Shown one piece after another: positions 1-6,050 of a DNA stretch of 6,189 bases. The notes below the pieces were generated by a model. The model saw only the letters and a program-made list of their open reading frames with translations, had not been told where the DNA came from and ran no database searches. Position numbers and translations under genes: made by a program. The stretch lies in contig JBBRQD010000206.1 of NCBI GenBank assembly GCA_038227045.1, positions 1-6,189 on the forward strand. The letters run 5' to 3'. How positions within the stretch are numbered: the first letter of the stretch is position 1; each line of letters starts with the position of its first letter. The stretch comes from JANXLS01 sp038227045 (GTDB taxonomy: Bacteria; Planctomycetota; SZUA-567; H5-PLA8).

Positions 1-69
1 GCGCGGTTTGCGCGGATCGGGAACCTGCTTGAAGGCATCGAAAAGCGAAATTTCAGCGGCAACACTCAT
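1..69 (-). CDS. ISAs1-family transposase, N-terminal fragment (cut by window edge)
   Basis: Twenty-three codons are visible, from an ATG at 69-67 running leftward off the window. The peptide reads MSVAAEISLFDAF followed by KQVPDPRKPR. The phrase F-x-x-(I/V)-P-D-P-R-x-x-R near the N terminus is the hallmark of the DDE_Tnp_1-associated N-terminal domain of ISAs1 / H-repeat transposases, which move DNA by a DDE mechanism. The start is well supported: AAAGGAG (complement of 79-85) sits 9 nt upstream of the ATG. The catalytic domain lies outside the window, so completeness and activity cannot be judged. The assignment rests on a short but characteristic segment; another DDE transposase with the same N-terminal module is possible. 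Confidence 0.72.
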   Translation of the reverse strand, partial: MSVAAEISLFDAFKQVPDPRKPR

Positions 70-139
70 TTTTCTGATCTCCTTTGAATAGAAGATCGGC
101 TATTTCTCTACGAAAAATGAGGACTTTTGAAAGGCCCTG
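1..139 (-). mobile_element. Probable 5' end of an ISAs1-like insertion sequence
   Basis: The transposase start at 69 is preceded by about 70 bp of leader. Read on the minus strand, this leader would begin at 139 with CAGGGCCTTTCAAAAGTCC. ISAs1-family ends commonly begin with CAGGG, and a 70-bp leader is normal for such elements, so 139 is proposed as the element boundary. The matching right-hand end lies outside the window, so neither the inverted repeat nor the target duplication can be confirmed. The boundary is an inference; the transposase fragment inside it is better supported. Confidence 0.42.
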
Positions 140-157
140 GCGAAGAAACGGCTTTTT

Positions 158-200
158 AACCGCGATAAGGAGCAAAAAACACGAAAAATGCGGATAAGGC
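158..200. repeat. Degenerate AACCGCGATAAGG / ACGAAAAATGCGG filler
   Basis: This A-rich stretch has two loosely similar units, CGCGATAAGGAG near 162 and TGCGGATAAGG near 189, separated by AAAAAACACGAAAAA. It has no open frame worth calling and no strong promoter. It resembles the degenerate intergenic filler (AACCGCGAAA...CACGAAAA type) common in large environmental genomes, but only a genome-wide search would show whether it is dispersed. It lies between the presumed insertion-sequence end and the terminator of the next gene. Confidence 0.25.
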
Positions 201-225
201 TTTATGGCGTGTGGCTAAATTTGTC

Positions 226-292
226 AAAAAGAATTCCCGGTAACAAGGCCCCTGATCATCCGTTGGGAAATCAGGAACCTTGCTCCGGGAAT
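226..292 (-). terminator. Intrinsic terminator of the small secreted-protein gene
   Basis: Arms 233-256 and 270-292 pair around a 13-nt loop (257-269). The paired blocks are ATTCCCGG/CCGGGAAT at the base, then CAAGG/CCTTG, then CCTGAT/ATCAGG, interrupted by small internal mismatches. On the minus strand the stem is followed at once by CTTTTT (complement of 226-231). The stem starts 21 bases past the stop of the gene ending at 313, the classical position for a Rho-independent terminator. No comparable U run follows on the plus strand, so it should act on leftward transcription, and it also insulates the transposase at the left edge from read-through. Confidence 0.82.
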
Positions 293-312
293 ATCGAGTG
301 ACTGTTAGCAGG

Positions 313-717
313 TCATCGCGCTGCCAGGTACGTATTCATTTGTTCCGCAGTCAGAATTTGCGTGAGCCGGACGTCGAGTTCGTGCTTCGCGTCGAAATTG
401 CGCTGGCTGCGGTCATCCTGTTTCGCTCGTACTTCGCGCGAGGACTTCATGGCATTAGTGTATTGTTCATGCGAGAGGTTTAAGCGCCCGATGGAGCGCA
501 GGAACTGGCTGTCGAAGGCTTGCGCGGAATCGTTGCTGAGCGCTCGGCCGTCCTGCCGATTATCGCCAGTGGTCGCTCGGTTTTCCTGCCGAACCTCCGT
601 CCGGGCGCTGGTCGTGGGAACAGCCGTGTACCCACCCCCGCCGCACGCGGCGTGCGCCGTGGCTCCCACGAGCGCCGCTACTATTACAAACACTGCCGAA
701 TTGATGAAATGTCTCAT
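313..717 (-). CDS. Small exported helical protein with two LTxxQ-like motifs (Spy/CpxP-like)
   Basis: The product has 134 residues. Residues 1-23 form a Sec signal peptide (MRHF, then hydrophobic NSAVFVIVAALVGATAHA) with likely cleavage after AHA. Residues 25-60 are Gly/Thr/Arg-rich and probably disordered, with a single Cys25. Residues 65-134 are charged, proline-free and predicted helical. This part carries two L-(S/T)-x-E-Q motifs, LSHEQ at 81-85 and LTAEQ at 122-126, the spacing style of periplasmic Spy/CpxP chaperones and related metal- or stress-responsive proteins. A periplasmic chaperone or sensor role is inferred from this alone. The start is firm: AAAAGGAG (complement of 724-731) lies 6 nt before the ATG. 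It is a single-gene unit, divergent from the 890-residue protein gene, with its own terminator. A lipoprotein is unlikely because His sits at -3 relative to Cys25. Confidence 0.75.
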   Translation of the reverse strand: MRHFINSAVFVIVAALVGATAHAACGGGGYTAVPTTSARTEVRQENRATTGDNRQDGRALSNDSAQAFDSQFLRSIGRLNLSHEQYTNAMKSSREVRAKQDDRSQRNFDAKHELDVRLTQILTAEQMNTYLAAR

Positions 718-760
718 GATACTCTCCTTTTAAAATGTAAATCTCTAAACCGCAGAAGAA

Positions 761-779
761 CGTATAGCAATGCCATTGC
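761..779 (-). promoter_or_regulatory. Extended -10 promoter candidate with adjoining 13-bp palindrome
   Basis: On the minus strand TGCTATACG gives an extended -10 (TG-n-TATACG, hexamer complement of 761-766). It would start transcription near 754, about 37 nt before the ATG at 717. Immediately upstream lies the perfect palindrome GCAATG-G-CATTGC (767-779), overlapping the TG extension. A dyad at this position is where a repressor or activator would contact the promoter, so it is a candidate operator. No convincing -35 box is seen; GTGCTT lies 17 bases upstream. This is prediction from pattern only. Confidence 0.4.
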
Positions 780-896
780 CGTGAAGCACAATTACAGTAA
801 AAATTCGAGAAAAAACCTTGGTGCTCAAATTACGACAAATTCCATATCTCGTTGGTTTATTCAAGATAAGCACCGCGCTTAAAACCGGAATCTCGC

Positions 897-3569
897 ATGA
901 AAATTCATCGCTTTATGACGCTCCTAATTGTGTACATCTGCCTTCTGTTGGGCATTCGTGCCGAAGAAATCAAATGCCCCGATATCAAAGATGTCTGGCT
1001 CAGTGGCGCGAATCGTGAGGAGTCCGACACCAACGGTGGCAAGGCACCTCGAATCAAGCTGAAGTTTTATCAGGAATTCGGGCTGCTCGATTTCGATGTC
1101 TCGAAGCTTAAAGGCAAGAAGATCGATAGCGCGGCGCTCTTTGTTGCGCCCGACGGCGGTGCGGTGTTTGGCAAAGCGCGCGGATCCGATTTGCGCTGGT
1201 TCAGTGTTTCGACGGTGAGCGCCGATTGGGTCGAGGGGCTTGGCGAATCCTATTCAAAGGACGAGCAAGGCCACGGCGCGACATTCAATGAATCGAGCTA
1301 CAAAACGCTACCGTGGACTGTGCCCGGTTCGAAATGCTGGGATGTGATTTTGGGGAACGGCAATTCGCTGCGCTGCGACGTGGACGCCGGCGACCCGCAT
1401 GACGGCTGGTTCAAGATTCCGCTCGATAAACGGCTGGTTGAAGCGTTGATTGCGGGCGCGTCGCATGGATTGATGGTGATGGATGGTTCGACTGGCGTTG
1501 AGCGCAACAGTACTATTTCCTCTCGCGAGGGCAAACGCGCGCCGTATTTAATGGTGACTGTTTCCGGTGACGACGCGACAGTTTGCGCTGCGCCGACAAA
1601 TTTGAAAATTACGCCCGCGCCGAATGAAGCCACGGTGACGCACGGGGCGGTGGAAGTGTCGCTGACGGTACCGGAAAAGGCGTTTGCGTATCAGATTAAA
1701 ATGAATGGGCACTCATTGCTACGCTGGCAGATTCCGTTTGCGGCGAAGGCGGGGGCAACGCAGACATTTTTTTTGTGCTATTTGACTCCGGATTCGGACG
1801 TGAAGCTTGAGGTTGCGGCGGTGGATGCCGTGGGGAATGAGTCGGCGTTTGTTTCGGCGATTGGAAAATGCAGTCCGGCGATTGTAGTTCCTTTGGTCAA
1901 AGAGGAACAGCGTTTTAAAGGCCCAGGAGGTTCCTGGCACTTTGTTAGGGTGGCGAACAACAGGATAAGTTTCTCTGCGGCCCGTGGCGAAATTTTGTCC
2001 TTCCCGGTGTGGGTCAAAAAACACGCGAAAAATATCCAAATCGAAATCGAGGGACTCGGCGACGTGAACCACAAAGTTTGGCGTTGCTGGCACGTCAAAT
2101 ATAAAGATAAATGGGTCTCGGAGTATGCCATTCCGGTATCGGAGAAACTTCCTCTCAATTCGCCAGACACAGACGATAAATCGGATTTGAACAACGAAAT
2201 CCAAATCGATTTGATCATTCCTCACAACTCCGCCCCGGGAAATCGAAAGGGAAAACTCGTCGTTAAATCTGACGATGTGACGGAAGCAATTCCCGTAAAT
2301 CTAACTGTCCACTCTGCCGTGATTCCCGATGAAATTCATTTCAATCCGGAACTCAACGCCTACGACGAACCGGGCGGGGCGGGGAGCGAGATGTTTTTCG
2401 ATTCGCACCGGATTGCGCATTACAATCGCTGTTCGATCAACAGCGTTCCGTATTCGCAGCGCGGCGACATGCACGCCGGCGTTGCGCCCAAGGTGGGCGC
2501 GGATGGCCATGTGACCGATTGGAGCGCTTATGACAAGAACAACGGGCCGCTACTCGACGGTTCCGCATTCAAATACAACCCGCGCGCGGGCGTGCCTGTG
2601 GCGGCTTATTATTTGCCTTTCAATGAGAACTATCCTTTGCCGATGAAGCCGAATTATAAACCGGGCTGTGCGCTCGAAGGCAAGGATTGGAAGCCTAAAC
2701 ACGACATGCTTGCCAAGCCGCCCGAGCAGGCGTTTTCGAAGGAATATCAGGACGCGTTCGTCAATTGCGTCGGCGATTTCGCCACTCATTTTGACGAGAA
2801 GAAGTACGACCGCACGCTCGTTGAAGGATTTTTTAATAACAAGTGGAGCTTCGGTCCGACGCAGGTCAGCGGGACCGCGTGGTTGATGGATGAACCCTCC
2901 ACTCTTCTCGATTGGAAAGCACTCCTTTTCTTCAGCAAGATGTTTCACGCGGGTTTGAAGAATCAACAATCGTCGCATTTCATTTTTCGTGGCGACATCA
3001 GCCGTCCGATGTGGCAGGGGAATTGTTTCGATGGGTATATGGAACTGATGAACGCGAACAACGAACAATTTCAGATGCCGGATTTGATGCGCGATCGCAA
3101 GCGGAACATGCCGACGATTCTGTATACCTACGGCGCGGCCAATGATCTTGACCGCAGCAATCTTGAAACGGTCGCGTGGTGCGTGAAGGCGTATTGCCAC
3201 GGCTGCGACGGCGTTGTGCCGTGGCAGAGTTTGGGAAATGACAAGGCTTTTGACGAAGGCGATGCGCCGGGCAACGGCAATGCGCTGATTGTCGATGGGC
3301 GCAAGCGATTTGGCATCAACGCGATCGCGTCGTTTCGCGTCCATGCGTTCAGGGACGGCGCGCAATTGTGCGAATTGCTGCGGCTGCTTGAAATCAAAAA
3401 GGGCTGGAGCCGCGCGCATTCGGGCGCGTTCGTGTCGCAATTGATTCCGCTCGGCGCGGAATTCAAGCAAGGATTCGCGGACGACGCGGCGGGCTTGAAA
3501 TTCGGGAATTTGAATGCGGAAAGTTTTGTGCAGTTGAAAGAGGCGATTTTGAAGATGCTGGACGAGTAG
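897..3569 (+). CDS. Exported multidomain GH123/DUF4091-like putative glycoside hydrolase
   Basis: The product has 890 residues. Residues 1-22 are a signal peptide (basic MKIHR, hydrophobic core, cleavage near IRA/EE). Residues 25-225 look like a DNRLRE-type beta-sandwich, ending in the typical RAPYLMVTVSG strand. Residues 230-325 resemble a fibronectin-III-like sandwich. Residues 340-475 form another beta-rich domain closing with GNRKGKLVVKS and VNLTVHSAVIPDE, as in the N-terminal sandwich of GH123/DUF4091 proteins. Residues 480-840 match the barrel region. WLMDEP carries an adjacent Asp665-Glu666, the arrangement used by GH123 beta-N-acetylgalactosaminidases for substrate-assisted catalysis, and ASFRVHAFRDGAQLCELL (811-828) matches the conserved terminal DUF4091 motif. 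The likely role is cleavage of an external glycan; the substrate is unknown. The ribosome site is weak (GGAA at 887-890), but the signal peptide supports this start. No anchor or sorting domain follows. Confidence 0.78.
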   Translation: MKIHRFMTLLIVYICLLLGIRAEEIKCPDIKDVWLSGANREESDTNGGKAPRIKLKFYQEFGLLDFDVSKLKGKKIDSAALFVAPDGGAVFGKARGSDLRWFSVSTVSADWVEGLGESYSKDEQGHGATFNESSYKTLPWTVPGSKCWDVILGNGNSLRCDVDAGDPHDGWFKIPLDKRLVEALIAGASHGLMVMDGSTGVERNSTISSREGKRAPYLMVTVSGDDATVCAAPTNLKITPAPNEATVTHGAVEVSLTVPEKAFAYQIKMNGHSLLRWQIPFAAKAGATQTFFLCYLTPDSDVKLEVAAVDAVGNESAFVSAIGKCSPAIVVPLVKEEQRFKGPGGSWHFVRVANNRISFSAARGEILSFPVWVKKHAKNIQIEIEGLGDVNHKVWRCWHVKYKDKWVSEYAIPVSEKLPLNSPDTDDKSDLNNEIQIDLIIPHNSAPGNRKGKLVVKSDDVTEAIPVNLTVHSAVIPDEIHFNPELNAYDEPGGAGSEMFFDSHRIAHYNRCSINSVPYSQRGDMHAGVAPKVGADGHVTDWSAYDKNNGPLLDGSAFKYNPRAGVPVAAYYLPFNENYPLPMKPNYKPGCALEGKDWKPKHDMLAKPPEQAFSKEYQDAFVNCVGDFATHFDEKKYDRTLVEGFFNNKWSFGPTQVSGTAWLMDEPSTLLDWKALLFFSKMFHAGLKNQQSSHFIFRGDISRPMWQGNCFDGYMELMNANNEQFQMPDLMRDRKRNMPTILYTYGAANDLDRSNLETVAWCVKAYCHGCDGVVPWQSLGNDKAFDEGDAPGNGNALIVDGRKRFGINAIASFRVHAFRDGAQLCELLRLLEIKKGWSRAHSGAFVSQLIPLGAEFKQGFADDAAGLKFGNLNAESFVQLKEAILKMLDE

Positions 3570-3572
3570 CGA

Positions 3573-3648
3573 AGAGCCGCGCACGTCAGTAAGCGGCTGC
3601 AACTGTGCCGTCGTGAAAACAAAGCCGCTTACTTACGTGCGCGGCTCT
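3573..3648. repeat. Near-perfect 26-bp-arm palindrome after the stop of the 890-residue gene
   Basis: Arms 3573-3598 and 3623-3648 are reverse complements at 25 of 26 positions (C3587 opposite T3634), with a 24-nt loop (3599-3622). The arms begin AGAGCCGCGC and end GTAAGCGGCT. The left arm starts three bases after the stop codon, so the transcript would end in a very stable GC-rich hairpin. No U run follows directly; TTCTTTTTT (3669-3677) lies 20 nt beyond. It may therefore be a transcription-ending or 3'-end-protecting hairpin without the classical tail, or a dispersed REP/MITE-like palindrome. Sequence alone does not decide. Confidence 0.8.
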
Positions 3649-3697
3649 GGCGACACTGAACATTTCGATTCTTTTTTCCAAACCTTGCGCGTTGTTT

Positions 3698-3725
3698 TGG
3701 ACACCATCTACTGCGCGCATAGAAT
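3698..3725 (+). promoter_or_regulatory. Sigma70-like promoter of the sugar transferase gene
   Basis: TGGACA (3698-3703, five of six matches to TTGACA) and TAGAAT (3720-3725, five of six to TATAAT) are 16 bp apart. Transcription would start near 3732, leaving a leader of about 32 nt before the ATG at 3764. It lies downstream of the palindrome at 3573-3648, which suggests the transferase is transcribed separately from the preceding gene. Predicted from pattern. Confidence 0.55.
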
Positions 3726-3763
3726 GGGCGCGTTGACACGGTGTTTCATTTTGAGGCGTTTGA

Positions 3764-5350
3764 ATGCGTGAAGGCCGGCTGCGGACTCAATCTTTTTTGC
3801 TGGCGCTCAGCGACGCGCTGATGGTCGTGCTGGCCATGCAGTTGGCGTGGTGGCTGCGTTTCGACGTGTATCCGTGGCTGAAGTTGCACTCCGATTTGGG
3901 CATCTCCGCGACCGCTGTGAGTTGGACGCCCAAAACGCCTTATGTCCTTGCGGTCTTTGTGACGCTTCCGGTTTTCTGGCTGATTTTGAGGGAGATGAAT
4001 CTTTACTCCGAACCGGAGAGCGGCGCGGGCGAAATTTTTCGCGTCAGCGCGGCGGCCTTCGTTGCGTGCGTGCTGCTCGGCAGCATCAGTTTTTATGTCC
4101 AGATAAAGCAACCCGATCAGCAGTTCCAATATTCGCGCGGCTATTCGCTGCTCTTTTTTCCCTTGAGTATCCTGTCAATCGTTTCGGGCCGATGGGCCTT
4201 TCGCCAGACGTTGCGGATGCTTTCCAAGAAGGGCTTTGGGCAAAATCGCATTCTTTTCGTGGGCGACAGCCCGCTGGCGCATGAATTGGCGAAGGCGCTT
4301 GACGCGCTGGGCACGAATTGCATTGTCGGAACATTGACGTGCCGGACGCATGCCGACAGCATACGGCGAACGGACGCGGAGATGGCTCCGTCCGGCGACG
4401 TGGCGCGCGCTGTCAATGAAAATGGGCGCGTGGGCGATGTGGCCAGCGTGGATTTTCCGCTGCCGATTTTAGGCGATGCGGCGCAACTTCCCGAGCTTGC
4501 GGCCAAACACAATTGCAGTGAAATCGTCGTCGTGCTCCCGGACGCATCGAAAGCGACGCTGCGCGTGCTTGCTGAAGATTGTTACCGCGCGCATGTCCGC
4601 TTTCGCATGGTGCCGGACGTTTACGACATGCTGCTGGACCACATGAACCTGTCGCTGGTCGCGGACATTCCGCTGCTGGGCATGCGCGGTTCGCGGATCG
4701 AGGGGTTGAATTATCTGTGCAAGCGCGTGTTTGACATCGTGGTCTCGACGCTGCTGCTGCTACTGCTGGTCCCGACGGTTTTTCTGGCCACGGCGGTTGC
4801 GGTGAAGCTGACCGATTGGGGGCCGATTTTTTATTTTCAGGAGCGGATCGGCTACCGGCGCCGGCGTTTTAAATTCTGGAAATTCCGATCGATGCGCATG
4901 GGTTCGGACAAGGGTTCGGAGGTTCAGGCGCACAAGGACTATTTAAAAAAGTACATTGCCGGGGCGGCGGAAGGCGCGAAGGACGGGAAGGGGCGCGTGG
5001 TCTACAAGATTGCGCAGGATCCGCGCGTCACGCGCATCGGCCGTTTCATCCGGCAGTTCAGCGTCGATGAATTGCCGCAACTTTGGAACGTGTTAAAAGG
5101 CGACATGAGCCTGATTGGCCCGCGTCCGCCGGTGGCTTACGAAGTCGAGAATTATCAGCCGATTCATCTGCGCCGTTTCGAGGTGCTGCCGGGAATTTCG
5201 GGCTTGTGGCAGGTGTCGGGGCGGAACCGTTTGACGTTTGAAGAGATGGTGAAACTCGATTTGTATTATATTGAAAACTGGTCGCTGGAATTGGACTTGC
5301 GGATTTTGTTCAAGACGATTTCGGTGGTTTTGTTTCACAAGGCGTATTAA
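3764..5350 (+). CDS. Polyprenyl-phosphate hexose-1-phosphate transferase (exopolysaccharide initiation, WcaJ/WbaP type)
   Basis: The product has 528 residues, full length for the family. It transfers a hexose-1-phosphate from a nucleotide sugar to undecaprenyl phosphate at the inner membrane, the first step of exopolysaccharide, capsule or O-antigen repeat-unit synthesis. Four N-terminal membrane segments (about 10-32, 58-76, 91-113, 126-142) precede a nucleotide-binding-like CoA_binding_3 domain (about 160-300, ILFVGDSP at 163-170). A membrane hairpin follows (322-347), then the bacterial sugar transferase domain. Its signature parts are all present: KFRSM (373-377), DPRVTRIGRF (419-428), the catalytic Asp435-Glu436 in SVDELPQ, GPRP (452-455) and PGISGLWQVSGRN (476-488). 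GAGG (3753-3756) lies 7 nt before the ATG. Residues about 195-230 are a longer, charged insertion before LPILGD. The hexose (glucose, galactose or other) cannot be read from the sequence, and no further polysaccharide gene is present in the window. Confidence 0.93.
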   Translation: MREGRLRTQSFLLALSDALMVVLAMQLAWWLRFDVYPWLKLHSDLGISATAVSWTPKTPYVLAVFVTLPVFWLILREMNLYSEPESGAGEIFRVSAAAFVACVLLGSISFYVQIKQPDQQFQYSRGYSLLFFPLSILSIVSGRWAFRQTLRMLSKKGFGQNRILFVGDSPLAHELAKALDALGTNCIVGTLTCRTHADSIRRTDAEMAPSGDVARAVNENGRVGDVASVDFPLPILGDAAQLPELAAKHNCSEIVVVLPDASKATLRVLAEDCYRAHVRFRMVPDVYDMLLDHMNLSLVADIPLLGMRGSRIEGLNYLCKRVFDIVVSTLLLLLLVPTVFLATAVAVKLTDWGPIFYFQERIGYRRRRFKFWKFRSMRMGSDKGSEVQAHKDYLKKYIAGAAEGAKDGKGRVVYKIAQDPRVTRIGRFIRQFSVDELPQLWNVLKGDMSLIGPRPPVAYEVENYQPIHLRRFEVLPGISGLWQVSGRNRLTFEEMVKLDLYYIENWSLELDLRILFKTISVVLFHKAY

Positions 5351-5352
5351 AA

Positions 5353-5404
5353 CGGTTTCAGGTTATAGACTTCCAGGAAACCTGAAACTTGGAACCTGAA
5401 ACCG
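5353..5404 (-). terminator. Inverted repeat between convergent genes, probable terminator of the DinB gene
   Basis: CGGTTTCAGGTT (5353-5364) and AACCTGAAACCG (5393-5404) are perfect 12-bp inverted repeats. A third, internal copy of AACCTGAAAC (5379-5388) could pair with the left arm instead. On the minus strand the outer stem is followed by TTTTAAT, fitting a modest intrinsic terminator for the gene ending at 5409. In the plus direction only a weak T run (CTTTTCG) follows, inside the opposing gene, so bidirectional action is less certain. Confidence 0.55.
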
Positions 5405-5408
5405 AGGT

Positions 5409-5885
5409 TCAGCTTTTCGTCCAAATCCGCCCTTCGATCGCGGCCTTCGCCTGTTCCAAATGATGGAAATTATGGTCGGCGACTTTTTTCAGGGTTTGGG
5501 CGAAACCGATGGTTCCGTCCACGGAATGCGTGCCGGTCATGGCATCGACAGAGTCGTCCAGCATAGAGGCCATTTCGATGACGCTGCGCCGCGCGGCTTG
5601 GAATTGCATCTTCACGATTTGCATATCCCGCCTGTCGTATAAGAGCGCCTTGGCCCAGCGATCCTGATCGAACACGACGAGCAGCGGTTTTTCTTCGCTG
5701 GCGATGCGACGCAGGCGGTCGAGCAGCACGGTTTCGGCGTCGGAAATATGGATCAGCAAGTCGCGCACGGTCCACTTGCCCGGCGCGTAGGATTTTCCAT
5801 AAGCGGCACGCGGGCCGTCAAACAGCGCGAGTGTTTCCTGCATGCTGGCGAATAGTTCGTCGATAGTTTTCTGGCGTTTGGACAT
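5409..5885 (-). CDS. DinB-superfamily protein (putative metal-dependent four-helix-bundle enzyme)
   Basis: The product has 158 residues from MSKRQKTIDEL, the usual size for the DinB/YfiT fold. PGKWTVRDLLIHISDAE (35-51) is the conserved first motif with His46. The C-terminal motif ADHNFHHLEQ supplies His138 and His142 (or His141), completing the three-histidine metal site. Members include thiol-dependent S-transferases and many uncharacterised stress-linked proteins; the substrate here is unknown. The frame stays open to an ATG at 5948, but I chose 5885. A promoter-like pair (5935-5962) overlaps the upstream ATG and would start transcription after it, and the extra 21 residues do not look like DinB. 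GAGA (complement of 5893-5896) is a weak ribosome site 7 nt upstream. It is convergent with the sugar transferase gene, and no functional link between them is apparent. Confidence 0.85.
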   Translation of the reverse strand: MSKRQKTIDELFASMQETLALFDGPRAAYGKSYAPGKWTVRDLLIHISDAETVLLDRLRRIASEEKPLLVVFDQDRWAKALLYDRRDMQIVKMQFQAARRSVIEMASMLDDSVDAMTGTHSVDGTIGFAQTLKKVADHNFHHLEQAKAAIEGRIWTKS

Positions 5886-5934
5886 GGCATTGTCTCGTTG
5901 AAGCTTGGGTTCATGGGGAATAAGTGTGCGGTTA

Positions 5935-5962
5935 ATAGTATTGAACATAGGAAAATTCTCAA
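5935..5962 (-). promoter_or_regulatory. Sigma70-like promoter of the DinB gene
   Basis: On the minus strand TTGAGA (complement of 5957-5962, five of six to consensus) and TACTAT (complement of 5935-5940, four of six) are 16 bp apart. They predict a start near 5928 and a leader of about 43 nt to the ATG at 5885. The alternative ATG at 5946-5948 falls inside the spacer, so it would not be on this transcript. Predicted from pattern. Confidence 0.5.
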
Positions 5963-5985
5963 TGGCGAAAATAGAGTCGTCGTCA

Positions 5986-6032
5986 TTAGTGGTTAGTGGC
6001 AGGCTTCGCCTGTAAGGGGTTAGGGATTAGGG
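5986..6032. repeat. Short heptad repeats TTAGTGG and (G/A)TTAGGG around a mini-hairpin
   Basis: TTAGTGG occurs twice in tandem (5986-5999). A small hairpin CAGGC-TTC-GCCTG (6000-6012) follows, and then GTTAGGG and ATTAGGG in tandem (6019-6032). It lies just outside the presumed left end of the IS3-family element. It looks like low-complexity intergenic filler; no protein or promoter is supported here. Confidence 0.5.
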
Positions 6033-6050
6033 AAAAGAAAAATCGAATAG

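Noticed and set aside
640..650. Lipoprotein signal at Cys25 of the small secreted protein
   Set aside because: The residues before the cysteine are A-H-A-A, which do not fit a lipobox, whereas AHA is a good signal peptidase I site.
280..882. Plus-strand open frames across the small secreted-protein gene (280-483, 362-733, 520-882)
   Set aside because: They are Cys/Arg-rich antisense readings. The minus-strand gene has a strong ribosome site, a signal peptide and a terminator.
780..896. Promoter for the 890-residue protein gene
   Set aside because: Several AT-rich hexamers exist, for example TTGGTG near 820, but no pair has acceptable spacing and match, so none is called.
2550..3602. Long minus-strand open frame (350 codons) opposite the GH123-like gene
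   Set aside because: Its translation is rich in Arg/His with no recognisable domain, and it lies antisense to a gene with a signal peptide and conserved motifs. It is a by-product of GC-biased codon use.
5986..6032. Telomere-like TTAGGG repeats
   Set aside because: There are only two imperfect units in a bacterial intergenic region, adjacent to two TTAGTGG units. This is low-complexity filler, not a telomere or CRISPR array.
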